This document shows positions 8,444 to 15,281 of a stretch of 64,000 nucleotides of DNA, piece after piece. Under the pieces are notes generated by a model. It was not told where the DNA came from and did not search any database. It saw only the letters and a list, made by a program, of their open reading frames with translations. The stretch is from Amarobacillus sp046328225 (lineage in GTDB: Bacteria > Chloroflexota > Dehalococcoidia > Tepidiformales > Tepidiformaceae). The translations under genes and the position numbers were made by a program. The number at the start of each line of letters is the position of its first letter. Positions within the stretch are counted from its first letter, which is position 1. The DNA lies in contig JAXLWZ010000013.1 of the NCBI GenBank assembly GCA_046328225.1, positions 43,130 to 107,129 on the forward strand, in the 5' to 3' direction.

Positions 8444-9682
8444 TTAGGGCTGAGCGAGAATGGTGCGGCGGAGCAGGAGCATGGCGGTAGTGACGGCGCG
8501 GCGCTTGAGGGCGGCGCGGCCCTGGTTGATGTTGAGGCTCATCGTGCCCGTTTCGCCCCCGGGGCCGGCCACGCCGATGTGCACGAGCCCGGGCGGATGC
8601 CCATCCTGCGGGTCCGGGCCGGCGACGCCCGTGATGCCGATGCCGAAGTCCGTATCGAGCCGCGTGCGAGCGGCCTCGGCCATCGCGATGGCTGTCTCGG
8701 GCGAGATGACACCGAACTCCTCGATGATCTCCGCGGGCACGCCGCTTTCGACCTTGAAGTCGGTCCAGTACGTGACCATGCCGCCCTTGAAGTAGTCCGC
8801 CGCGCCGGAGACATCGGTGAGCGTGCTCGCGAGGAGACCGCCGGTGCACGACTCCATGGAGGCGAGCGTCTGGCGCTTTTCGGCGAAAAGGGCGCGGATG
8901 TGGCCTTCGAGGGTGTCTTCGTCCTTGCCCCAGATGGCCGTCCCGAAGATGCGCTCCAGCTCCTGTTCGACGGGCAGGATGCGGTGCCAGGCCTCCTCGC
9001 GGGTGGGTGCCTTCGCGCCGATGCGGATATGGACGCCGTCGCCGCGGGCATACGTCCCGACGCCGATGCCGGGCGTGACATAGAGGTGCTTCGCCATCGA
9101 ATCGACGGTGCTTTCGCCCAGCCCGAGCGTCTTGATCGTGCGCGTGACCAGCACCTCGGCGGTCGAGCGGCGCTCGAGTTCGGGGCGCACCTCGTTCGTC
9201 CACATGTACTCCATCTCGGGCGGGACGCCGGGCATGGAGACGATGACGTGGCCATCCTTTTCGACCCACCAGCCGGGCGCGGTGCCCCTGGGGTTCAGCA
9301 GCGGCCGCGCGCTGGGGATGAGCCATGCCTGCTTCACGTTCTGTTCGGGCATGGCGGCCGCGCCGCGACGGCCGAACCAGGCGCGCAGGGCGGATTCGAG
9401 GTCCGGGTCGACGCGCGGCGTTTCGCCGAGGAGGGCGCAAATCCCCTCGCGGGTGAGGTCGTCCTCCGTGGGGCCGAGCCCGCCCGTGGTGATGATCACG
9501 TCCGAGCGGTCCCAGGCACGCTGGAAGGTCTCGGTGATGCGGCCGAGGTTGTCGCCGACGACCGTCTTCCAGTAGAGGTCGATACCGAGTTCGGGCAGCT
9601 GTTTGGCGAGGTGAGCGCTGTTGGTATCGATGATCTCACCGAGCAGGATCTCGGTGCCGATGGCGATGATTTCGGCTTTCAC
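8444..9682 (-). CDS. cinA: CinA: competence/damage-inducible protein, NMN/ADP-ribose pyrophosphatase-type
   Basis: A 412-residue two-domain CinA. The N-terminal MoCF-like domain (residues 1 to about 170) shows EIIAIGTEILLGEIIDTNSA and TTGGLGPTEDDLT; the C-terminal CinA domain has SMESCTGGLLASTLTDVSGAADYFKGG-type sequence and GITGVAGPD. CinA proteins hydrolyse ADP-ribose or deamidate NMN in the pyridine nucleotide cycle. The GTG at 9682 is preferred over the longer frame because the domain begins exactly there and TACACT sits 6 bases before it. The gene is divergent from ku. Confidence 0.92.
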   Translation of the reverse strand: MKAEIIAIGTEILLGEIIDTNSAHLAKQLPELGIDLYWKTVVGDNLGRITETFQRAWDRSDVIITTGGLGPTEDDLTREGICALLGETPRVDPDLESALRAWFGRRGAAAMPEQNVKQAWLIPSARPLLNPRGTAPGWWVEKDGHVIVSMPGVPPEMEYMWTNEVRPELERRSTAEVLVTRTIKTLGLGESTVDSMAKHLYVTPGIGVGTYARGDGVHIRIGAKAPTREEAWHRILPVEQELERIFGTAIWGKDEDTLEGHIRALFAEKRQTLASMESCTGGLLASTLTDVSGAADYFKGGMVTYWTDFKVESGVPAEIIEEFGVISPETAIAMAEAARTRLDTDFGIGITGVAGPDPQDGHPPGLVHIGVAGPGGETGTMSLNINQGRAALKRRAVTTAMLLLRRTILAQP

Positions 9683-9688
9683 GGCGCC

Positions 9689-9694
9689 AGTGTA
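9689..9694 (-). promoter_or_regulatory. -10-like hexamer of cinA
   Basis: TACACT on the minus strand, 6 bases before the GTG start. No ribosome site is present. Consistent with a leaderless mRNA. Confidence 0.45.
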
Positions 9695-9840
9695 CGGGAG
9701 CGGCGGGCCGCGGTGCGCGGCGGCGTTGCAGGAACGGCACGGCACGCTCGCAGCAGCCTCGCATGTGGATGTGTGGCGCGCCTTACGTAAAGAGGACGTG
9801 GTAGCATTCGAGGACTGACCACGCATTTTGGGGGTCCGCC

Positions 9841-10653
9841 ATGGCTCGAGCGATGTGGACGGGGTCGATCAGCTTCGGACTGGTGAACGTGCCGGTGAAG
9901 CTCTATACGGCCGCGAAGAACCGGGATGTGCGCTTCAACCAGCTGCACGCCCCGGACCATTCCCGCGTGCAGATGAAGCGCTTCTGCGCCGACGAGCAGG
10001 TCGAAATCCCCTACGACGAGATCGTCAAGGGGATCGAGCGCGACGGAGAGTACGTCGTGATCACGGACGCGGAGATGGACGCGCTCGCCCCGGCGGTCAC
10101 GCAGGGCATCGAGATCGAGGAGTTCGTGAACCTGGTCGATATCGACCCGGTGTACTTCGAGCACTCGTACTACCTGGCGCCGGAAAAGGGTGGGGCGAAG
10201 GCCTACGCGCTCCTGCGCGATGCGATGGAGCATTCGGGCAAGATCGCGCTCGGACGGGTGGTGCTGCGGCAGAAGCAGTACCTCGTGGCGGTGCGGCCCA
10301 CCGGACGGGCACTCTCCATGGCCACGCTCTTCTTCCCCGACGAGGTCGTGTCCCAGGATGAAATCGACGGGCTCCCCAAGGACGACGTGGAAGCGACCGA
10401 GCGCGAGTTGAAGATGGCCCAGCAACTCATCGAGACCCTGACGGGCGAGTTCGAGCCGGAAAAGTTCCACGACGAGTACCGCGAGCAGCTCGAAGCGCTC
10501 ATCGCCGAGAAGGCGGCCGGGAACGCGCCGGTGGAGCTGAAGCCCAAGACGGCCGCGCCCGCGAAGGTCACCGACCTGATGGCCGCCCTCGAAGCCAGCA
10601 TCGCCGCCGCGAAGGACGCGAAAGAGCCCGCGAAGGGCCGCAAGACGGCGTGA
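9841..10653 (+). CDS. ku: Ku protein, non-homologous end joining
   Basis: A 270-residue bacterial Ku. It begins ARAMWTGSISFGLVNVPVKLY, the hallmark N-terminus, and keeps the bridge region to about residue 200, followed by a helical segment and an Ala/Lys-rich C-terminal tail. Ku homodimers encircle broken DNA ends and recruit LigD. No ligD, primase or polymerase gene lies in this window, so the partner must be elsewhere. The ATG at 9841 is fixed by the conserved N-terminus. The tail is basic, as in Ku proteins that bind DNA outside the ring. Confidence 0.95.
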   Translation: MARAMWTGSISFGLVNVPVKLYTAAKNRDVRFNQLHAPDHSRVQMKRFCADEQVEIPYDEIVKGIERDGEYVVITDAEMDALAPAVTQGIEIEEFVNLVDIDPVYFEHSYYLAPEKGGAKAYALLRDAMEHSGKIALGRVVLRQKQYLVAVRPTGRALSMATLFFPDEVVSQDEIDGLPKDDVEATERELKMAQQLIETLTGEFEPEKFHDEYREQLEALIAEKAAGNAPVELKPKTAAPAKVTDLMAALEASIAAAKDAKEPAKGRKTA

Positions 10654-10735
10654 GAGAGAAAAGAGAAAAGAGGAAAGAGAAACGGGACGAGATGGGAGCT
10701 AACGCGTAGGGCGTGGTTGGGGTATCCCGAGAGGG

Positions 10736-10894
10736 ATGGAATCGTTCAATGGGAAGCTGGCGGTCGCGATTGCCGTGGCGCTGATGGCGTTCATCGTCAC
10801 CGGGCTGGGCGTGGGCATCCACATCGCGACCAGTGACGGCCCGGCCGTGACCGCGACGCCCAAGGCGACCGCGACGGCCACGATGTCGCACTAA
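10736..10894 (+). CDS. Small single-span membrane protein, 52 aa
   Basis: A 52-residue ORF with a clear membrane segment at about residues 8-30 (LAVAIAVALMAFIVTGLGVG) and a Thr/Ala-rich tail ending TATMSH. A purine-rich GAGAGGG directly precedes the ATG at 10736. Its last four bases overlap the end of the convergent RibD-like gene. Nothing identifies a function. The predicted topology is a short cytoplasmic N-terminus with the Thr-rich tail outside. Translation is plausible but not certain. Confidence 0.5.
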   Translation: MESFNGKLAVAIAVALMAFIVTGLGVGIHIATSDGPAVTATPKATATATMSH

Positions 10895-11673
10895 TCGCGG
10901 CGGCGGCGGCGGGGCAACGGGCGGCGTTCGATGGCGGCGGACGACGGCGGAGTGCGATTCGGGCTGGCCACCGCCGGGGCAGCTGCCCGCGCGGAGTGCC
11001 GCTCGATCGCCCGCGCGCTGAAGGCCCAGCGCGCCCAGAGCACGCTATCGCCCACGGACTCGGTCGCGAGCAGCCGGCCGCCGAGCGCGGGCAGGTTCGC
11101 GGGCCCGCCTTCGAGCATCGGAAAGACCGTGCGCGCCGGGGCGTTCCCGACGAGCACCGGATGCACCATCAGGCTCACTTCATCGACGACTCCGGCGCGG
11201 AGCAGGGCCGCGTTCAGGGTGCCGCCGCTATCGACGCGCACGGTTTCGATGCGCATGTGGGCGCGGAGCTGCTCGAGCGCGTCGCGCAGGTCGACGTGCC
11301 CCGACCCGGTGATGATCGCCGTGATGGACTCGCTCGTGAGGTAGTCGATGTACTCGCGCGGGGTCTCCTGCGTGCAGAGCACCGCGCCGGCGCGAAAGGA
11401 CGGCTGGCGGCGGAGGCTCGGCCAAGTCGTGATGCGCGCGCGGCTGTCGGGGACGACGAGCAGGGGGAGCTTGCGGTCGTAGGTGGGTTCCACCTCGAGA
11501 TCGACGGGCTCGTCCGGGTCGAAGGCCGCGAGGATGGTGTCGCTCCCCGCGAGGATGGCGTCTTCGTGCCACCGTTCGGCGACGCCGTAGAACAGCCCGA
11601 GGTCGACCGGGAAGCCATCGATGCGGCCGTCGATGGAGACGGCGTTGTGGATGACGACGTAGGGCAGCGGCAT
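10891..11673 (-). CDS. RibD C-terminal-like (dihydrofolate reductase-fold) reductase
   Basis: A 260-residue protein with the RibD C-terminal domain over about residues 1-220: YVVIHNAVSIDGRIDGF, the NADPH site ILAGSDTILAA, and GVVDEVSLMVHPVLVG. The family reduces pyrimidine ribosylamine intermediates in riboflavin synthesis, but many stand-alone members have unknown substrates. A basic Arg/Pro-rich tail follows. The ATG at 11673 lies 5 bases after the ispG stop on the same strand, so the two are one operon. No other riboflavin genes are near, so a riboflavin role is only possible. Confidence 0.78.
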   Translation of the reverse strand: MPLPYVVIHNAVSIDGRIDGFPVDLGLFYGVAERWHEDAILAGSDTILAAFDPDEPVDLEVEPTYDRKLPLLVVPDSRARITTWPSLRRQPSFRAGAVLCTQETPREYIDYLTSESITAIITGSGHVDLRDALEQLRAHMRIETVRVDSGGTLNAALLRAGVVDEVSLMVHPVLVGNAPARTVFPMLEGGPANLPALGGRLLATESVGDSVLWARWAFSARAIERHSARAAAPAVASPNRTPPSSAAIERRPLPRRRRRD

Positions 11674-11678
11674 CGCGG

Positions 11679-12845
11679 TCAGGCGGGTGCCGCGGCCGAC
11701 TTCTTCCGTTCGATGACGGCATCGAGCTCGACGCGGAGGCGGTCGAGGACGGCGTCATAGGGGAAGGCGCCGAGCTCTTCCTCGCCGCGCTTGAGGTTCA
11801 CGAAGTTCGGGGCGCACCAGAGGCCGAGGTCCGCGTCGTCGGTTTCACCGGGTCCGTTCACGCGGCAGCCCATGACGGCGATGGTGACGTCGTACGCCTT
11901 CGCGTAGGCCGACATCTCCTTCACCTTGAGCGCGAGGTCGATGAAGGCTTCGTTCTCCACGCGGCTGCAGCTGGGGCAGCTGATGATGTTCAGCCCGTGG
12001 TCCTGGAAGACGGGCACGGAGCGGAAACGCCCGGCCTCGATGTCGGCGATGATCTGGTTGCCGGCCTCGACTTCGCGCCACTTCTCGGCGAAGGGCAGCG
12101 TGAGCGACACGCGGATGGTGTCGCCGATGCCGCGCGAGAGGAGCTGCTCGAACGCGATGCGCGTCTTGAGGACGCCGTCGGGGAGCATGCCGGCCTCGGT
12201 CACGCCGAGGTGGAGGGGCACGTCGGGACGGATGGCGGCGAAGCGCGTGTTGCCTTCGATCACCTTGCGCGGGTCGCTGTCCTTCATCGAGACGACGTAG
12301 CGGGTGAAGCCGAGGTCGTCCAGGTAGCGGCAGTGCTCGAGCGCACTTTCGACCATCGCGGTGACGCCTTCGAGCTTCGGCTCATCGGCGCCTTCGAACT
12401 TCTCGGCGAGCGCCGGGTCCACGGAGCCGCAGTTCACGCCTATGCGCAGGGCGATGTCGTTGCGGGCGGCCGTTTCGGCGATGAAGGCGACCTTGTCGCG
12501 AGCGGACTTCTGCTTTTCGTGGTGGTAGAGGTGCCCGGGGTTGTACCGGACCTTGCTCACGTGCGGCGCGACCTGGGCGACCAGCCGGTAGTTCTCCTGG
12601 AGGTCGATGACGAGGTTCGCCTCGGGGACGCGCGCGCGGATCTCGGCGAGCGCTTCGACGTCCTTCGCGCTATCGATGGCGATGCGGACGAGCCCGGCCC
12701 CGGCGGCGTGGAGCATGCGGGCCTGGTTCGTGGTGGCCTCGATGTCCTGCGTGCGGGTGGCGCACATGGACTGGACGACGATGGGGTTGCCCCCGCCAAT
12801 GGTGACCGAGCCGGCCCGCACCGGCCGCGAATTCGCGCGCTTCAT
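11679..12845 (-). CDS. ispG: 4-hydroxy-3-methylbut-2-en-1-yl diphosphate synthase (IspG/GcpE)
   Basis: A 388-residue IspG of the MEP isoprenoid pathway, which converts MEcPP to HMBPP using a 4Fe-4S cluster and ferredoxin or flavodoxin. The TIM-barrel half shows PIVVQSMCATRT and VRYNPGH. The C-terminal half has the cluster ligands in ISCPSCSR and MGCRVNGPGE. Length is normal for the short bacterial form. Start ATG 12845 is preceded at 6 bases by TATATT, the best -10-like hexamer in the window. A RibD-like reductase gene follows by 5 bases. Confidence 0.96.
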   Translation of the reverse strand: MKRANSRPVRAGSVTIGGGNPIVVQSMCATRTQDIEATTNQARMLHAAGAGLVRIAIDSAKDVEALAEIRARVPEANLVIDLQENYRLVAQVAPHVSKVRYNPGHLYHHEKQKSARDKVAFIAETAARNDIALRIGVNCGSVDPALAEKFEGADEPKLEGVTAMVESALEHCRYLDDLGFTRYVVSMKDSDPRKVIEGNTRFAAIRPDVPLHLGVTEAGMLPDGVLKTRIAFEQLLSRGIGDTIRVSLTLPFAEKWREVEAGNQIIADIEAGRFRSVPVFQDHGLNIISCPSCSRVENEAFIDLALKVKEMSAYAKAYDVTIAVMGCRVNGPGETDDADLGLWCAPNFVNLKRGEEELGAFPYDAVLDRLRVELDAVIERKKSAAAPA

Positions 12846-12851
12846 GCAGGA

Positions 12852-12857
12852 AATATA
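12852..12857 (-). promoter_or_regulatory. -10-like hexamer of ispG
   Basis: TATATT on the minus strand, 6 bases before the ispG ATG. It matches the TATAAT consensus at five of six positions. No ribosome site lies between, so a leaderless message is inferred. Confidence 0.5.
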
Positions 12858-12890
12858 CCGCCGGGACGCGCAACGGGGTGTAAGCAGGGG

Positions 12891-12918
12891 AGTTCCCAGT
12901 TCCCGGTTGCCAGTTCCC
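12891..12918. repeat. Heptamer tandem repeat (AGTTCCC x4, one degenerate)
   Basis: Four contiguous 7-base units: AGTTCCC, AGTTCCC, GGTTGCC, AGTTCCC. They lie between the divergent ispG and MBL-hydrolase genes, upstream of both. The role is unknown; slippage-prone filler or a regulator site are both possible. Confidence 0.6.
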
Positions 12919-12964
12919 AGGGGCGGCGCGCAACGGGCGTAGAATCCGGTGCGAGGGGTGTGCC

Positions 12965-13936
12965 ATGCCTGTGCTGCCGCTGCTGGAGGCGGATTCGATC
13001 GAGATCACGACGCTGGTGGACAACCAGATCGATGCGCTGCTCGGTGGCGACGAGGAGGTGCGACGGCGGCCGTGGGGACCGCGCGTGCACAACCCGTTCG
13101 TCGATGCCCCGGACGTCGCGACGACGCTGCACGCGGAGCACGGCTTCTCGGCGCTGGTCACGCTCGTCGAGGGCGGCGAACGGCGCCACCTCCTCTTCGA
13201 TGCGGGGGTCTCACCGAACGGGCTCATCGAGAACATGGACCGGCTGCAGCTGGACGCGCGCGACATCGAGGCGCTGGTCCTCTCGCATGGGCACTTCGAC
13301 CACACGGGTGGCATCGCGGGGCTGGTGGAGCGGCTCGGCCGGGCTTCGATGCCGATGATCGTGCACCCCGTGGCCTACACGCGGCGGCGGTCGGCGCCGC
13401 CGGGGGCGAACCCCACACCGCTGCCACCGCCATCGCGGAGCGCGCTCGAAGGCGCCGGTTTCGAACTCATCGAGACGCGCGACCCGTCGCTCATTTACGA
13501 AGACCGCATCCTCATCACCGGGGAGGTGCCGCGCGAGACGGAGTTCGAACAGGGCTTCCCGTTCTTCCAGCGCGAAAGCGAGGCGGGCTGGGAGCCCGAA
13601 CCCCACCTGATGGACGACCAGGCGCTCATCGCGAACGTGCGGGGGAAGGGGCTCGTCGTGCTCACGGGCTGCGGGCACAGCGGCATCGTCAACATCGTGC
13701 GAAGGGCGCAGGCGCTCACGGGGGTCGAGCGCGTGCACGCCATCATCGGCGGCTTCCACCTCAACGGGCCGCTCTTCGAGCCCGTCATCGCGCCCACCAT
13801 CGACGCCTTCCGGGAGTTCGCGCCGAACGTCATCGTGCCCGGGCACTGCACCGGCTACCGCCCACAGATGGCGATCGCGGAAGCGTTCCCGGAGGCGTAC
13901 GTGCACAACGCCGTGGGCACGACGTTCGTGCTGTAG
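12965..13936 (+). CDS. MBL-fold metallo-hydrolase
   Basis: A 323-residue metallo-beta-lactamase-fold protein. The dinuclear metal site is seen in VLSHGHFDHTGG, with later His ligands in LTGCGHSGIVNIV and in GGFHLNG, and a C-terminal VIVPGHCTGY. This arrangement resembles 7,8-dihydropterin-6-methyl-4-(beta-D-ribofuranosyl)aminobenzene-5'-phosphate synthase-like MBL proteins more than lactamases or RNases, but the substrate cannot be set. The ATG at 12965 is backed by a GAGGGG ribosome site and by TAGAAT 19 bases before the start, so this gene has a short normal leader. Confidence 0.85.
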   Translation: MPVLPLLEADSIEITTLVDNQIDALLGGDEEVRRRPWGPRVHNPFVDAPDVATTLHAEHGFSALVTLVEGGERRHLLFDAGVSPNGLIENMDRLQLDARDIEALVLSHGHFDHTGGIAGLVERLGRASMPMIVHPVAYTRRRSAPPGANPTPLPPPSRSALEGAGFELIETRDPSLIYEDRILITGEVPRETEFEQGFPFFQRESEAGWEPEPHLMDDQALIANVRGKGLVVLTGCGHSGIVNIVRRAQALTGVERVHAIIGGFHLNGPLFEPVIAPTIDAFREFAPNVIVPGHCTGYRPQMAIAEAFPEAYVHNAVGTTFVL

Positions 13937-14009
13937 GCCCACCCCGTTCGCGCTATGCCGCGGCGTGGTATGAATGCGACGGGCGGCGAACCGGCCAAGG
14001 AGGAGTTCC

Positions 14010-15188
14010 GTGGACTTCAACCTGAGCGCGGAAACGCGCGCGTGGCGCGATGAGCTGCGAGCCTTCCTCGCCGCCGAGATCCCGGCCGGTTTCGCCGGGT
14101 CCGATGACTTCTTCGACCGCGAGGAACAGGTGCCGTTCGCGCGCGAGCTGTACCGCAAGCTGGGCGCGCGCCGCTGGCTGACGCCGGCGTGGGCCGAGCA
14201 GTACGGCGGCATGGGCAAGACCGCCATCGAGCAGATGGTGCTGAACGAGGAGCTCGCGTGGCACCGGGCCCCGGCCGGCGGACGGCTGTTCACCATCGGC
14301 ATCACCGGGCCGGCGATGCTCGTGCACGCCACGGTCGAACAGAACGCGCGCTACCTGCCGCGCATGGCGAGCGGCGAGGACTGGTATTGCCAGGGCTTCA
14401 GCGAGCCCGAATCCGGCAGCGACCTCGCGAGCATGCAGACGACGGCCACGCGCGACGGCGACGAGTACGTGATTCGCGGCCAGAAGATCTGGACCTCGAA
14501 CGGCCACGTCGCGGACAAGATGCTGCTCCTCGCGCGCACCGACCAGGCGGCGGCGAAGCACCGTGGCATCAGCGCCTTCATCGTCGACATGGCGGCGCCG
14601 GGCATCTCGGTCCAGCCGATTCTGAACATCGCCGGGCGCCGCGACTTCAACCAGACCTTCTTCGACGACGTCCGCGTGCCCGCGAAGGACCTGGTGGGCG
14701 GCGAAAACAACGGCTGGTATGTCGCGGCCACGACGCTCGATTTCGAACGGTCGAACATCGCGGCCATCAGCGGCGCGCGGCGGACCGTGGCCGACCTGGT
14801 GGCCTGGGCGAAGGATCGCCACCAGGGCCGCCGCCCGTGGGACGACGCGAACGTCCGCGCCCACCTCGCGGAGCTGCACATCGAGGCGGAGGTGGGCCGG
14901 CTGATCGCCTATCGCACGGCGTGGTTGCAGGCCGCGGGCAAGGTGCCGAACTACGAGGCGTCCATCGGCAAGGTCTGGATGGCGATGCTCGGGATCAAGG
15001 TCGCGAACTACGGCGTGAACCTGCTCGGGCTGTATGGCCAGCTCACGCGCGGCGCGGAGCACGCTCCCATCGATGGCCGCGTGCTGGAATCGTACCTGCT
15101 GGCCGCCTCCGGGCCCGTCGCGGGGGGCACGGGCGAAGTGCAACGGAACATCATCGCGCAGCGCGGCCTGGGCCTCCCGCGGGGGTAG
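14010..15188 (+). CDS. Acyl-CoA dehydrogenase
   Basis: A 392-residue FAD acyl-CoA dehydrogenase. The N-terminal helical domain, the middle beta-domain (QGFSEPESGSDLASMQTTA, KIWTSNGH) and the C-terminal helical domain ending GGTGEVQRNIIAQRGLGLPR are all present, with length normal for the family. It oxidises an acyl-CoA at the alpha-beta bond and passes electrons to ETF. The GTG at 14010 is chosen because AAGGAGGAG lies just upstream and the protein then begins at the usual place. The acyl chain specificity is unknown. Neighbours (MBL hydrolase, valS) give no help. Confidence 0.92.
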   Translation: MDFNLSAETRAWRDELRAFLAAEIPAGFAGSDDFFDREEQVPFARELYRKLGARRWLTPAWAEQYGGMGKTAIEQMVLNEELAWHRAPAGGRLFTIGITGPAMLVHATVEQNARYLPRMASGEDWYCQGFSEPESGSDLASMQTTATRDGDEYVIRGQKIWTSNGHVADKMLLLARTDQAAAKHRGISAFIVDMAAPGISVQPILNIAGRRDFNQTFFDDVRVPAKDLVGGENNGWYVAATTLDFERSNIAAISGARRTVADLVAWAKDRHQGRRPWDDANVRAHLAELHIEAEVGRLIAYRTAWLQAAGKVPNYEASIGKVWMAMLGIKVANYGVNLLGLYGQLTRGAEHAPIDGRVLESYLLAASGPVAGGTGEVQRNIIAQRGLGLPRG

Positions 15189-15281
15189 TTCGAGTCCGCC
15201 CCGGGGAGTCTGAACGCGGGGGCCTGATACACTCGGAGGTCACGGCCCGACGGCCGAAGCCCGATTTCCGAGGATGCACCC

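Noticed and set aside
10652..10682. 31-base pure purine tract after ku
   Set aside because: Simple A/G-rich sequence with no stem or T-run. It might form unusual DNA structure, but nothing links it to a function.
15189..15281. Possible T-box leader upstream of valS
   Set aside because: Only about 90 bases, with a promoter-like TACACT about 50 bases before the ATG. No specifier loop or TGG-containing T-box sequence is seen.
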